The notes beneath the pieces are model-generated. The model ran no database searches, was not told the origin of the DNA, and worked only from the letters and a program-made list of their open reading frames with translations. The position numbers and the translations under genes were made by a program. From Charina bottae (Eukaryota > Chordata > Lepidosauria > Squamata > Charinaidae), in the NCBI GenBank assembly GCA_023362775.1, contig JALMGJ010000008.1:37188501-37252500 (forward strand): 64,000 nucleotides of DNA, in the 5' to 3' direction. Numbering within the stretch: the stretch's first letter is position 1; each line of letters starts with the position of its first letter. This document shows positions 34,300 to 45,444 of this stretch, piece after piece.

Positions 34300-34566
34300 T
34301 GAAGAGGGCATAGGAATGGTCTTGAAGTACAGGAGGAAGAGACACTAAGGCAATGGTCAAGTAAGAGGGGCTTGAGCCCAGACCAAGAAAATAACATGAG
34401 AAAACCTCTCAGACAAGCTCCTCCCTTGTTCACATGAAGATAAAGTGAGGGAGGGGGAAGCACAGTCAGACTTACAAGATCCTGCTACAATAACTGTTAC
34501 AATAAAAAGTAGTACTGACCTACATGGCATTGGTTTCTTAGTCTGGTCTACCTTGCTGGGTTGACA
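34300..34566 (+). mobile_element. Solo LTR, TG...CA, about 267 bp
   Basis: Starts TGAAGAGGGCATAGGAATGG and ends GGGTTGACA. The 5-bp repeat TTTTG flanks it (34295-34299, 34567-34571). It aligns at its start, at CAGACTTACAAGATCCTG and at AGTCTGGTCTACC with the LTR at 3548. An AATAAA-like ACAATAAAAA is near 34500. Confidence 0.75.
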
Positions 34567-34571
34567 TTTTG

Positions 34572-35540
34572 TGACTAACTTTGGTAACCATTTTGTGAGA
34601 ACACCAAGTATATATTCTCAAAAATATGCCTACCAGGTCAAAAAGACAGTCCATCTCTAACATGATATTTCCCCATTGGTAAAATAAAATGGACACTGAA
34701 AGAGCATAAAAGCATAAATGACTGGCAGGAGTAACTACTAGGTGCTTCTTGATTTTACAACAGTGAAACTCCAGGAAATACTCTAGTTAGCTTTGCAAAG
34801 TCTTTCCAACTATGTAAACTGCGACTGCAGTGGATTGTGCCACCTACCTAAAGGCAACTGCTATTCTTCCCTGGCACACAATTATTCATTTAACCAAGCT
34901 GTTTTGTACACAACAAATTAACTTTTTTTTTGGTCACAGACCACTCAGAATACAGTACTTAACATTGCAAAATTTCACTGTAATTCATTTTGGGAAAACA
35001 AACTTGCCTTTCACCTGTCCAACTTACTGTGTCTGTTTCTTGGCATGCAGCTATTCACCTGTCAGGCTTCACCATAATTAGAGTTATGGGCACACACATC
35101 GTTAGCAATGGTCGTGGAAGTAATTAATTTATGCAGCTAACATACGTCAATACAAAAAATGATCTTTTACAGTATGTACTGCCCATGGAATATTGGCCTC
35201 CTACAGTTTTCAGAATCTTAATCTTTCCCTAAATCAAATGATTAATCGAACCAACATCCTGAAATCACCAGCTATTTTAAACCCAGCATGTACCATTTCT
35301 AAAAAAAGAAATAGATCATGTGTGTAAACATTCATAACTACGTTAATTGCTTTTCCAGTTTTCAACATATGTAGATTCATACCACCTCTTCAGCAGGAAC
35401 TTTCTCATGAATTAAGGTTATATTATGGAATTGCTGTTCAATGCACCCTCTTACCAGAGAGTGGAAGACACTGTCTTTTCAGTGGTGACACTGAAGTCAA
35501 ATTCACCTTCCAGGAGACTTGTGGCAATCCTCACTTAATC
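34572..35540. other. No clear feature
   Basis: AT-rich intronic sequence. Confidence 0.4.
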
Positions 35541-35544
35541 AGTG

Positions 35545-35690
35545 TGATAAACTGGTTATGATATTGGACTAGGATTTGAGAGACTCGGGTTCAACTCCAT
35601 AGTCATCTTCAGGAGTTCACTCAGTAACTTTTAATCAGTCACCCTGTCTCTATCTCTCTCACTTTAAATTATCTCGCAGAGATGTACCAA
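35545..35690 (+). mobile_element. Old Sauria-type SINE fragment
   Basis: ATATTGGACTAGGATTTGAG, then GGGTTCAACTCC (B-box-like) and AATCAGTCACCCTGTCTC follow the SINE order with many changes. The tail is lost. Confidence 0.55.
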
Positions 35691-35699
35691 AATAAAAAT

Positions 35700-36670
35700 T
35701 TGGGGAGAAATGCGTGATTCTAAATTGAGCAACAAATGTTTTATTTTTAATATGACTTCCTCAGGCTGCATGTTGTGCACTGGTTCACAAAACTATCTAC
35801 CGTAAAGAAAGGAAAGGAATACTCAAATGTAATCTTGCCTTTATTCAAACTATGAATTTTGAGATGTCTCATCAGAACCAGACTGGTTTTTAAAATACCT
35901 CTGACCTGGTTCTTAAAATACTTCTGACCTGGATATTTTCCTGTGAAAACTCCAAATTATTTCAGTAATATTTACACTTGAAAATATCCTAGTGAATTAT
36001 GACCCTGGTCTGTTGCAGAAAATACAACTGTAACTGATTAAAAGTACATGGTAATTTCATATATGAGTTCCATTTTCTAACCTACTGAAGAAACTAGGAG
36101 ATAATTACTCTGTTTTCCTTAGGATAGTTATAAATGTTTAGTAAGTACAGAGGACAAAACCTTTTTTTGAAAAAAAATCTTCACAATTACAAACCCAATA
36201 TAACCATTTAATTGAATTTTGCACAAATCTACTTCACCATATTTGTTCAGGTTTTGAAGAAGCTGCTATACAAATCAAACTACTTTTATAAGCTCTCCTT
36301 TTCTCAAACAATCTAGGGCTAGAGTGATTTACTCCGCATACTTATCTATTACAAAGGCTTTATAAAATAATTCGCTATGTCGCTGAACATTTAGTTTATG
36401 GAGATGTATCCTTTAGCTAACCAGAAGTTTCAGCCTCAATTCACCATCAGTCCAATGTCCATAGGTCTAATTTAGCACTGCTGACACCATCCATGCTTTT
36501 TAAAGCATTATTTAAATGGAACTAAGGATGTCCTTCGCCAACTTCCCTTGGAACCAATAATTGGAATAATTTGCTACAGCCCATTTTCCTTGCTATCCCT
36601 CCATACTCCAGTTACCTTGATAGCATGGTTGCCACTACAAAACTATGTCTGACTTATCCTACTCTACTTA
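35700..36670. other. No clear feature
   Basis: AT-rich intronic sequence. ACCTGGTTCTTAAAATAC occurs as a short local duplication near 35890-35930. Confidence 0.4.
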
Positions 36671-36688
36671 TTGTCGAAAGGGGAAGGG

Positions 36689-37105
36689 TGCATGCTTTAT
36701 CTTTTTCTTTTTTTCTTTTCTTTTCTATACACTTTTACTTCTTTCCTTGATTTGTATTTCTATTTCTTTTTCATTTTCACCTTTTAACTATGTATATCAA
36801 AAACTTTAATAAAATTTGAATATATATATATATATATATATATAGATATATAGATATATTGATATATTAGACAGGAAATGTTTTTGTATGTTATATATAG
36901 AGCTAGCATGTAAGATAATTTTTTTTAAATTACTAAGACCAGAGAGAAATCAGAAGTTGACCAATTCCTATGCTTTATCTTTTTCTTTTTTTCTTTTCTT
37001 TTCTATACACTTTTACTTCTTTCCTTGATTTGTATTTGTATTTCTTTTTCATTTTTACCTTTTAAGTATCTATGTCAAAAACGTTAATAAAATTTGAAAA
37101 AAAAA
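36689..37105 (+). mobile_element. Double L1 3' end inside one target duplication
   Basis: The L1-type 3' UTR (ATGCTTTATCTTTTTCTTTT through TTAATAAAATTTGAA) occurs at about 36692-36820 and, nearly identical, at about 36970-37100. Between them lie an (AT)n run and about 120 bp of other sequence. A single 13-bp repeat GAAAGGGGAAGGG brackets the pair (36676-36688, 37106-37118). Confidence 0.75.
36821..36844 (+). repeat. (AT)n microsatellite
   Basis: AT dinucleotide run directly after the first L1 3' end. Confidence 0.9.
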
Positions 37106-37204
37106 GAAAGGGGAAGGGGGGAAGCATCATAAAAAGGAACAGAAAACACATATTTGCATGAAATGTGCAGAGGCTAATAGGCATGTAGACATAAACAGAG
37201 CAAG

Positions 37205-37569
37205 TATAATTCAAGCAAATGAGATGGCATTGATAGCGTTTATGGATGACCTCAAGTGGGCTGACCATGGTATTGTTCTGGACCAGCTTAGGAGGTTGGG
37301 AATGGGGGACATGGTGTTGTGGTGGTTTTTCCTCTTTCATTGGAGGTTGATTAGAGTCAGTGTTGGTAGTGGGGGAGAGGTTGAGTCCTAGGCCTCTGCT
37401 TGTAGGAAACCTCAGGGCTCAACTCTCTCCCCGTTCTTATCTAAACTATAATATGAAGCTGCTAGTCAAGGTCATTCATTGGCATGGAGTACACTGCGAT
37501 ACTCGATTAATACATTTCTGCCCTGGGCCATTCAAGTGATGCTGTCAAAGTTCATTCCCAGTGCCAGGG
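37205..37569 (+). mobile_element. L2-type LINE fragment, reverse transcriptase region
   Basis: Codons LRRLGMGDMVLWWF align with LRELGVGGVVLHWF of the better copy at 51818, followed by decayed text. This is the left part of one LINE that continues after the MITE at 37570-37831. Confidence 0.7.
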
Positions 37570-37831
37570 CAGAGCTTTCCAAACTGTGTGTCGCGACACA
37601 AAAGTGTGTCACCACACACAGTCTGGTGTGTCGCCACACAACCCGGAAGTGCTGATCATCATCAGCGCTTCCGGGTTTTCCCGCGGCGACACACCAACTC
37701 CAGAGCGCAAAACCCGAAAGCGGCAGCAGCGCTTCCGGGTTTTTGCGCGCTGCCGCACTTCCGGGTTTTCCCGCGGCGACACACCAACGCCGGTTGGTGT
37801 GTCGCCGCGGGAAAAACTTTGGAAAGCCCTG
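37570..37831 (-). mobile_element. hAT MITE, core B, in the L2-type LINE
   Basis: Starts CAGAGCTTTCCAAACTG and ends TTTGGAAAGCCCTG. Core B repeats GTCGCCGCGG and AACCCGGAAG. The 8-bp flanks TGCCAGGG and GCCTAGAG do not match clearly. The copy at 60239 is nearly its reverse complement. Confidence 0.87.
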
Positions 37832-37903
37832 GCCTAGAGGCTGTGAGGATCTGGATAGGAAAAATATGCTGCTACTCAACCCTAGCAAAACTGGGTTTCT
37901 GTG
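37832..37903 (+). mobile_element. L2-type LINE fragment, continued
   Basis: CTACTCAACCCTAGCAAAAC encodes LLNPSKT, matching LQLNPGKTE of the 51818 copy. Confidence 0.6.
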
Positions 37904-38045
37904 GCTATGAAGGTTCTCAGTCATCCAGGTGGAATTGTCTGTAGCTTGAATCATGTCAACTGGATTTCTATTTTCTTAATGGAAACGTTTCGCTCCTTAT
38001 CCAAGGGGCTTCTTCAGTCTGAGCAAAGTTGGTAAGGGAATCCTA
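37904..38045 (-). mobile_element. Possible Penelope-like 3' end fragment
   Basis: TCAGTCATCCAGGTGGAATT, AATGGAAACGTTTCGCTCC and AGGGGCTTCTTCAG resemble the untranslated ends of Penelope/Poseidon-like elements, which share a GAAACGTTTC or GAAACGTC core. No coding remnant is present. Confidence 0.4.
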
Positions 38046-38049
38046 AATA

Positions 38050-38203
38050 TGTTCCTAGGTAGCTGTGTGTTTTAGGGCCTCAGGTGGGGTTGCACTCCCC
38101 CACTACCAACACCTCCCAGAGTTGGTGTGCAATCTGTGGGACCTTTGGGACTCATGGATATGGATATGGATATGGATATGGATATGGATATGGATATGGA
38201 TAT

Positions 38204-38245
<42 letters not shown>

Positions 38246-38647
38246 CGCCCCACATGGGGCTGCCCTTGAAAAGTATAGCTGGTCCAGAATGCAACAGCAG
38301 GTACAGTTTTGGGCACACCACAGCATACTCATGTAACACTGCTGCTACGTGAGCTGCAGTGGCTCCCTGTAGGTTTCTGGATGCAATTCAAGGTGCTGGT
38401 TGTCACCTTTAAAGCCTTGCATAACACAGAGTCAGGTTATGGTGGAACTGCCTGCCTCCAATGGTGTCTGGCCATCCCACCATATCTAGCATGTTGGGCA
38501 TGCTCTGGGTCCCTTCAGTGAAATAATTAAACAATGTCATTTAGGGGGACCCAGGAGACAAAACTTCTCTGTCACGGCACCTGCCCTTTAAAACAGCCTC
38601 CCCCAAGATCTGCATGGCCTTGATCCTACTAGCCTTCTGAAGTCCTT
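38050..38647 (+). mobile_element. L2-type LINE fragment, 3' part
   Basis: CCCACATGGGGCTGCCCTTG, CTGCAGTGGCTCCCTGTAGG and AAAGCCTTGCATAACACAG are the C-terminal ORF2 region (GLPLK...LQWLPV..FKALHN). A (GATATG)n-(AT)n repeat interrupts it. The LINE resumes at 40734 after the L1-ended insertion. Confidence 0.75.
38154..38243 (+). repeat. (GATATG)n-(AT)n compound microsatellite
   Basis: About eight hexamers TGGATA precede about 18 AT dinucleotides within the L2-type LINE. Confidence 0.93.
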
Positions 38648-39336
38648 GAAAACCTAGCTTTTCCGGCCTCCGGTGGGAATATGGCAGACTGAGCAGCTTT
38701 GCCCGCGAGCTCTGCGGGCAGAACTGGCATAGTGGCAGTTTTTTTGAGCACAGGCTGGTTTCTCCTGTAGCCCAGAACGTTTTTCTGGACCAAGGAAAAC
38801 GTTGGAATCAACCCATTTGTCCTCCAGACGGCAAGTTGTAGCCAGGAGATCGTGGACAGTGTGCGCGATCGACCAGTAAGACTTCGCCAGGAGGTTGGGA
38901 TTTCATCATTTCCAAGCTGTGCTACAGCCCTTAAAGGGACAGTAAGTCCAGCCACCCATTTCTTAAACACCCAATTTATTGTTTTTTTCAAGTTTTTGTA
39001 CCCTAAGAGAGGCTTTCTACAGAGAGAAGAAGTGGACTCTCTTGGTGCTTATCGTTATTATTGGATTTAACTTTAAAATTTTTAAGTTTTGGCTTGTTTT
39101 CCCATCTAAAGATTAAGGAGGAGTGAGAATAAAGGATTACCTTCCTGTTACTACTTTTGTATTGAATTTGAAGGATTGATATTTCCCTAAACCTTGGATT
39201 TGTTGCTTTGAATCTTCAGCTTTCTGTTCATTCTCTTTGGGATTTGCTTGTTAACGTACTTTCCCTTGTGCCAATTTCATTTGGAACTTTTCTATTAACT
39301 TATTAACTCCTATCTGCGTGAGTCAAGGATCTAGGG

Positions 39337-39598
39337 CAGAGCTTTCCGAACTTTTCATGTTGGTGACACACTTTTTAAACATGCATAATTTCGCGACACA
39401 CTCTTACAGCAGGGCACAAGGCAGGCACTAGGACCTGCGCAGAATCACAGCAGGTTTGGAGGCAGCAAGGCAAAAGGCAGGCACTAGGACCTGCACGAAA
39501 TCCTGGCAGGGCTCGGAGGCAGCAGCAGCCGCCGCGACACAGCCAGACACTGCAGCCAACACACTAACGTGTCCCGACACACAGTTTGGAAAGCTCTG
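39337..39598 (+). mobile_element. hAT MITE, core A, in the L1-ended element
   Basis: Starts CAGAGCTTTCCGAACT and ends AGTTTGGAAAGCTCTG. The flanks ATCTAGGG (39329-39336) and ATCTAGTG differ at one base. It sits just before the small ORF of the host element. Confidence 0.92.
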
Positions 39599-39631
39599 AT
39601 CTAGTGGGTGCCATAATTTACTGCCTGAAAC

Positions 39632-40175
39632 ATGGAAAATTTCAAGGAGGTTTTTTCAGAGTCCTGTTATCAGCCTGTGCAGATCTTCAAAGAGATCTAT
39701 CTTTTCAGAGTGTTGTCAACCCATTTTGCAGACTATTCAGGACTTCGGGGAAGAAATTACTTCTAAGCTGTGTCATCTGGCTGAAGATGTTATGGGGGAA
39801 GATGAAGATTTTAATAAGGATGGAACTGATAGCAAGACTGAAATAATGCCAGACGAAGATTACATTTTGTTGGTGAAGTGGTTAAAGCGACAGTCTGAGC
39901 TGCAGTTATGGAGAGCTGTTTTTCTCAGGGATTGTTATGGCTTTCTGGGGAATTGTTATGGGAGAGAAGAGAACTCATTTTGTGGGAGTTTTTTTGCTGA
40001 GAAGTTTGAATTTCTAAGGGGGGCAGTTGGGCTCTTTGATTCTTGCAAGAAAAATTTTGCTGAGAAGTCTGAGATTTTAAGGGGGGCAGTTGGGCTATTT
40101 GATTTTTGCAAGAAAGATGCCTTGGGTGTAATAGGGAGATATGTAAATGCTCTGGTATACTTTGAGGTGGGGTAA
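39632..40175 (+). pseudogene. Small ORF of L1-ended element, frameshifted copy
   Basis: The start context AACATGGAAAATTTC matches the intact copy at 58887. The first frame stops after about 43 codons. A second frame from 39726 (MQTIQDFGEEITSKLCHLAE) resumes homology to MQGIQGIVEDMRSKMCHLVG of the other copy. The conserved C-terminal block FLRGAVGLFD appears twice here through an in-frame 66-bp duplication (about 39990-40121). The frame ends YVNALVYFEVG. I recognise no domain. An N-terminal piece of a retroposon ORF1 coiled coil is one possibility. Confidence 0.6.
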
Positions 40176-40733
40176 AATTAAGAATGTGTATTTGGATTGA
40201 TAATGAGGTTATTATGATTTCATCTTTCTTTAATGATTTGGATTAAGATTTATTGGATTTTTTAAAGGTTTGTTTGATTTGTAAGATTTATAAGGTGTTC
40301 ATAAGGTATAATAATAATTGCTTGGTTTTTAGGTTTAATAGGATTAAGATCGTTGTAGTGTTATTAATTATAAAAGTAGATAATTTATATGTTTTTATAA
40401 TTTGACTTTTATTATAGTGGACAGAAATATATAGAATAGCAGTGGGAAGGAAACAATTAAATAAATGTTGTCTTATGGGGAAGGGAGTTGTGATGATTTG
40501 TGTATGTGTTAATGGAAGGACTCATAGAAATAATGTGATCTTGGTTTGATATAGAATAAGGGATTGATTATGGAAATTGCTGTATATTCTTCCTGTTGAA
40601 AGTCGTTAGTCACCTTTCTATGTAATCTTCAAAAAGTTCTTTTTTCTTGTGTTCCTCACTTTTTTGGTAGTTTTTTTGCTTTTTTGTAGTTTTTATCTTT
40701 GCTTTAAACTCAATAAAATTCTTATAAAAAAAA

Positions 40734-40960
40734 GAAAACCTAGCTTTTCCCTCAGTGTTGGGTCCAAGATGTTAGTGGAGCCTGGTATATGTGTTTGCTT
40801 TGTTCATGAAGAGCCTCAGTCATTTTTAATTATGTGTTGCCTTATGGATTTTACATTGTGTTATTTTATGTACTGCTTTTGTAGGCACCCAGAGCCATTT
40901 GGTTAAGAAGGGCACCATATACGTTCTTTAAATCAACCATCCATTCATCAATCAATGCAA
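40734..40960 (+). mobile_element. L2-type LINE 3' end, after the insertion
   Basis: AACCTAGCTTTTCCCTCAGTG continues the sequence broken at 38664. GGCACCCAGAGCCATTTGG and AAGAAGGGCACCATATACG form the 3' end, with a (CATC/AATC)n-like tail. Confidence 0.65.
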
Positions 40961-41020
40961 TATACCTTATCAAAGCTGTCCATGTGCCATTAAAAAAAAA
41001 AATTAAACTGGTCAACCCTG

Positions 41021-41265
41021 TTATCGAGATCGCAGGCGAGGAAGGAGGGGGCACTTTCCAGGGAGAGAATAGCGTTCACAGTATCAAGGACCTTGGGCGC
41101 CCGGCCAAGAAAGTCAGGCCGGATCTGCCTTAGAGCGCCTGGGGTTTTTCGCCAGAGAACTGGTTAGCATAGCTTAGTTTGGCAAGATTCTGTGTAAGGT
41201 AGAACAATAAAGATCTAGAGCCTCATTTCAGGCTCAGCGTTGTTTCTTCGCCTAACTCACGACAT
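41021..41265 (+). mobile_element. Probable solo LTR, about 245 bp
   Basis: The 3' half (TTTGGCAAGATTCTGTGTAA, GAACAATAAAGATCTAGAG) matches the LTR at 54720 and more distantly the one at 3548. CCCTG occurs on both sides (41016-41020, 41266-41270). If the canonical TG...CA ends are used (41019-41264), no clean target repeat is visible. Confidence 0.6.
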
Positions 41266-41270
41266 CCCTG

Positions 41271-41744
41271 TAGACACCTGTAAAAGCATGAGTAAAATAG
41301 GATGCATGGTCCTCCTATGTGGGTGATCCCATGCTATCCAAACATCACATTAATGTTCCTCTAATGCTTTCAACCTCAGATGAGGGATCTTTCCGACATC
41401 TGGTTTACACCTTAAAAGCAGGAACTAGGCTATCTCAGTAGCAGGTCCTAAGGAACTGTATGGGCTCACCCTTGACTTTAGCAATAGCCTCTTCTTGCTC
41501 TAATTCCAGAAATGAAAGCAGCAACAGAATGAGATATTTCCTGCTTTTCTATGCTCTAGATGCCTCTGGCAAGGGGTAGAAAGTACTGTAAGGCCCCTGC
41601 TTACACTGTTTTACCCAAGTTCCTGAAGTTACCAATAACAGTCTTGAGTCGAGGCTTGGAGATATAAAATAACAGCATTTATTTTGGCCAAGACAGAGCT
41701 GGGTGAGGTCTCCACAGGCATCATGACAGTAAAATGCCTGGGAA

Positions 41745-41779
<35 letters not shown>

Positions 41780-44405
41780 ACAGTACTTATATAGGGTTTG
41801 CAAAGCTTAGTAAGAAAGCATAATGAACTCTCCTCCTAGTCAGAGGGCAAGGTTCCTAAATCTGCATCGCTAGTAGTAAGCATTCCAGAAGCCTCCAGGG
41901 GCAGTCTGCATGTCTCCTGGTATTCCAAACAATCCTTGGCGAAGAGCGTTATCTCCTTTCCCTTTTACCTAATTCCTAACAGCAAGCAGTTTCCAAAAGC
42001 AAGATGGCGTAGGTTATGCTAAGCTAACCCTTACAGTACCTTCATCCCATTCACAGCAATAGCTCTTCTCTTGAGCTCCCAAATTAGCTGCTACTCACAG
42101 AAGAATGGAGGGAAGGACAAAACAAGTACAGCTATGCTTAAGGAGGCATGTGTGTCTTAGAAAACAAGTGTGCATGCATCCAGAAATCAATAGCAAGATG
42201 CATGTGCGGTAAAGACTCAGGTGGAAGTCACGTAAAACCCCATATGGGAGGCATCACATAATGCAACTTCTGCATCTCTCTACTTTGAGAACTTAAAGGA
42301 AGGGGGGTTTCATATACCATTCTGATAGTTTTAGTAAAATGAGGCCTGCTGTACCTCATTCATGCATAACCATCAGTTGTACACTGCATGAGCATTAACT
42401 CCTCATTTTTCTGTTATTTCCCCTCGTGGTTCCTTAAATGCTCAGGCAAGAGATCGCTCGGTATTTTATTTTGCAGGTAAGTAGGAAAGTTGACCAAAAA
42501 AACCACGCCAGGTTTCTGTTGCAAAACACAGTTCAGCAAAATCTCCCTTCAAGGATGTTATCAACTGACTTCCACTATTTACAAGTTTAAAGTGCATCTT
42601 CAGTTAATTGCAATTATTGCCAAATCCTGCTCAGAATTTGTGTTACATCAGACAAATATTTATATTGCAGCAGATTAAGGAGATAATCCAACTTGCTTCT
42701 GCTCTAAGGGCCATAATGGCTTTTATGTGAAAGTATGCTAAATAAAAGGACTGCATGTGCCAGGAAAGAAAGGAACTCTAACAAATACGCATAAATATCA
42801 TCTAGACCTATAGGATGAGCCCAGCCTTCAATTCCATTCGATTCTGCAAAGTTTCAAAAGAGTTGAGCTTAAAAACAAAATAGGAGAAGGATGGAAAGAA
42901 CAAAGAAGGCATAAAAATGAGCAACTAAAAAATATGCACGCTTGGCACAGAGTGAAAGGTCGTATCTGCAAACTGGGATCTAAAATGTGCCTAGTTACTG
43001 GGCCAGATCACATTCCCTTCAATAAATTTGTTGCAGAGGTAAGGAGACAGACCACTGCTACAGCCTCCCTCAAGCTGGGCCTAGGCAGGCTGAGGATATT
43101 GGAAACTGAAATCCAACCCATCTAGAAAAGACCAGGATCTGGAAAGCAGGATCTACATCCACTGATCACTCTCCATTTCAATGACACTCAAGCACCTCCA
43201 ATTTCATGCTCTCCAGTTATCCACTTTCTGGCAAGTTTGCTAATTATAGTATAATAGATAGCATTTCATAACTATCTCTCTTCAAGACACTGTTTCTCTC
43301 CAAACTTTTAAAGAGGATAATTACTTCTGAAAATAGAAATTATAGAAGGGGGAAAGGATGTAGATTCATTTAACGTTTTAAAAACTTAAAAAAAAACTCT
43401 ACAGGGTGCTGCAATGCAAAAGAGGCTCAGCTCCTTCCAATTATCAGGGACTTTCATAATCAGCTTCAATTACATGTTCTTGATAATCAGTTCCTGACTA
43501 AACAATGGCTTCTGCTTTTTTATCCTAGTTACAAATCTCTCTCCCTGCCTATTTTTACCTTTCATAGCTCTGATTGTATAACCCAACTGCGCAACTTTAA
43601 ATGCACAAGAAACCTGAGACACTTCAGGTATACAATACTCTATATAAGCTTCTCTGCTTTCATGCCCTGGTGCTGTGCCTATTTTATGTTGACAAAGATT
43701 ACAATTTATTGCGTTTCAAATTATGCCAGATTTATCTTTTGCTCCCTTGAAAACATACATGGCTGAAAAGGAGAACCCAAGAAATAACATATAAATACTA
43801 TATAATAGAAGATGACAATTTGAGACCCCAAAGCTGCATACAGTCCCTGAACCTCTTTTTAGTACCCCTGGAAGACAATCTTACTCGGCTACGAGTGATC
43901 GCCAAGAAGAAGAAGTACAGTAGTATCGTTTCCCACTATTTTAAACCAAAACACACAAGAAACTTGCATAATCCTCCAAACAGGGCTAAAGGCAAATCTC
44001 TTTCAAGTCAAACTTGATTCCTGATTATTTATGCTGACACTTCCGTAAAGCTTTCTTGAAACAGTTCTATAATGGTTTGCCACTGTCTTGTTAGTGTAAC
44101 TTCCATGTCTACTTACAGACCTGAACATCCTAGATATGCTCCCCTATCCAAGTACCAAACAGAGCCAACTTCCCTTAGTTTTCTAGATCAACCCCGGCCA
44201 GCTAGCTGCTGCCATCTGTTGATCCTAAAAGGGTTTAGCAAAGTAAATAAATCAAGAACCCCTTCTGAAATTCTTCTGTAAAGCCCATGAAAAAAAGAAA
44301 ATCTAGGCTATGCCACTTTTCAGCAGTGCCCCTTCACTTCAGTTCAGTTCTCATCCTTCCAAAAAACGTTAAGGGCACCACCACCACCCCAATTACCAAA
44401 GGTTG
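41271..44405. other. No clear feature
   Basis: About 3.1 kb of AT-rich intronic sequence with a (CA)n tract. No exon, RNA gene or repeat end that I can name. Confidence 0.45.
41746..41777 (+). repeat. (CA)n microsatellite
   Basis: CA dinucleotide run. Confidence 0.92.
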
Positions 44406-44419
44406 TTCAACTCACTATA

Positions 44420-44756
44420 AAAAAGGGTAAAGGTTCCCCCCGCACAGTTGTGCAGTCGTGTCTGACTCTAGGGGCCGGTGCTCATCTCCGTTTGTTAGCC
44501 GAAGAGCCAGCATTGTCCAAAGACGCTTCCACGGTCATGTGGCCGGCATGACATACGCGGAACGCTGTTACCATCCCACCAAAGTGGTATCTATTCATCT
44601 ACTTGCATTTGCATGCTTTCGAATTGCTAGTTTGGCAAGAGCTGGGGTGAGTGCGGGAGCTCACTCCATTACGTGGGACTAGGGATTCGAACCTCCGAAC
44701 TTGTGGTCTTCCAATCGACAAGCCTGGCGACTTACCTGCTGAGCCACCACGCCCCT
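44420..44756 (-). mobile_element. tRNA-derived SINE, second family
   Basis: Same family as 24050, reversed. An exact 14-bp target duplication TTCAACTCACTATA lies at 44406-44419 and 44757-44770. The B-box complement GGATTCGAACC is near 44684. Confidence 0.95.
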
Positions 44757-44955
44757 TTCAACTCACTATACAGTACAATTAATTGTGAAGTTAGCACAAA
44801 GTAACCTCAAAATGTGTTCACAATTGGCATTTTCCCCCCTCGGTGGTAACTTTAATGAGGTCTCGGTTCCAGGACAATGAGAACATAAAGCTCAGGGAAC
44901 TCATAGGGAATTAGGACTAAACATAGGACCATATATATTTTTTCCCTTGTGCTAT

Positions 44956-45072
44956 TGATTTGTTGAACTCCTAATTAATGCAGCATGATATAATGATTGA
45001 TAATGTATGCCATTGCTCTGTTGAACTTTTAATTAATGTAGCATGAGAAAATGATTGATGATGTATGATATC
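44956..45072 (+). repeat. 58-bp local tandem duplication
   Basis: Two units containing GTTGAACT..TAATTAATG.AGCATGA and AATGATTGAT.ATGTATG lie head to tail with about 85-90% identity by eye. Confidence 0.7.
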
Positions 45073-45236
45073 ACATGACTGCTAAGATGTGACCGGTAAT
45101 GCTGTTATATGTGAACATATGCTAGATAACAGATGCAGTATTATTGTCCCTTAATTCTCCCTTAAATATGAGTATGTGTTAGTTAAATAGTTGTAGTATT
45201 ATTTTTTCTTAATTTTTCTTTTCTTGATTGTATAAT

Positions 45237-45340
45237 TTATTATTGAGAGCTCTTGCACCGAAGTCAAATTCCTTGTATGTTTAGTCATACTTGGCCAGTA
45301 AAGTGTTCTGTTCTGTTCTGTTTTGTTCTGTTCTATATTT
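45237..45340 (+). mobile_element. LINE-type 3' end with (TTCTG)n tail
   Basis: AAATTCCTTGTATGTTTAGTC, then CTTGGCCAGTAAAGTGTTCTG and pentamers TTCTG form a typical LINE terminus. The clade is not assigned. Confidence 0.45.
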
Positions 45341-45378
45341 AGGACTGAGGCGACCAGTTGAAAATGGTAACACGGGCA

Positions 45379-45381
45379 AAA

Positions 45382-45420
<39 letters not shown>

Positions 45421-45443
45421 ACAAACAAACAAACAAACAAACA
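45379..45443 (+). repeat. (AAAT)n-(AAAC)n compound microsatellite
   Basis: AAAT units pass into AAAC units. Confidence 0.92.
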
Positions 45444-45444
45444 A

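Larger units (their letters stand above)
38665..40733 (+). mobile_element. Non-autonomous L1-ended element with small ORF, copy 1
   Basis: The 5' head GGCCTCCGGTGGGAATATGG resembles that at 58139. The 3' end finishes ACTCAATAAAATTCTTATAA plus A-tail. An exact target duplication of about 17 bp (GAAAACCTAGCTTTTCC) lies at 38648-38664 and 40734-40750. A hAT MITE interrupts it at 39337-39598. No reverse transcriptase is encoded; the only frame is the small ORF at 39632-40175. Confidence 0.85.

Noticed and set aside
38065..38352. Ile-Trp or Met-Asp repeat peptides
   Set aside because: They are translations of the GATATG/AT microsatellite in different frames.
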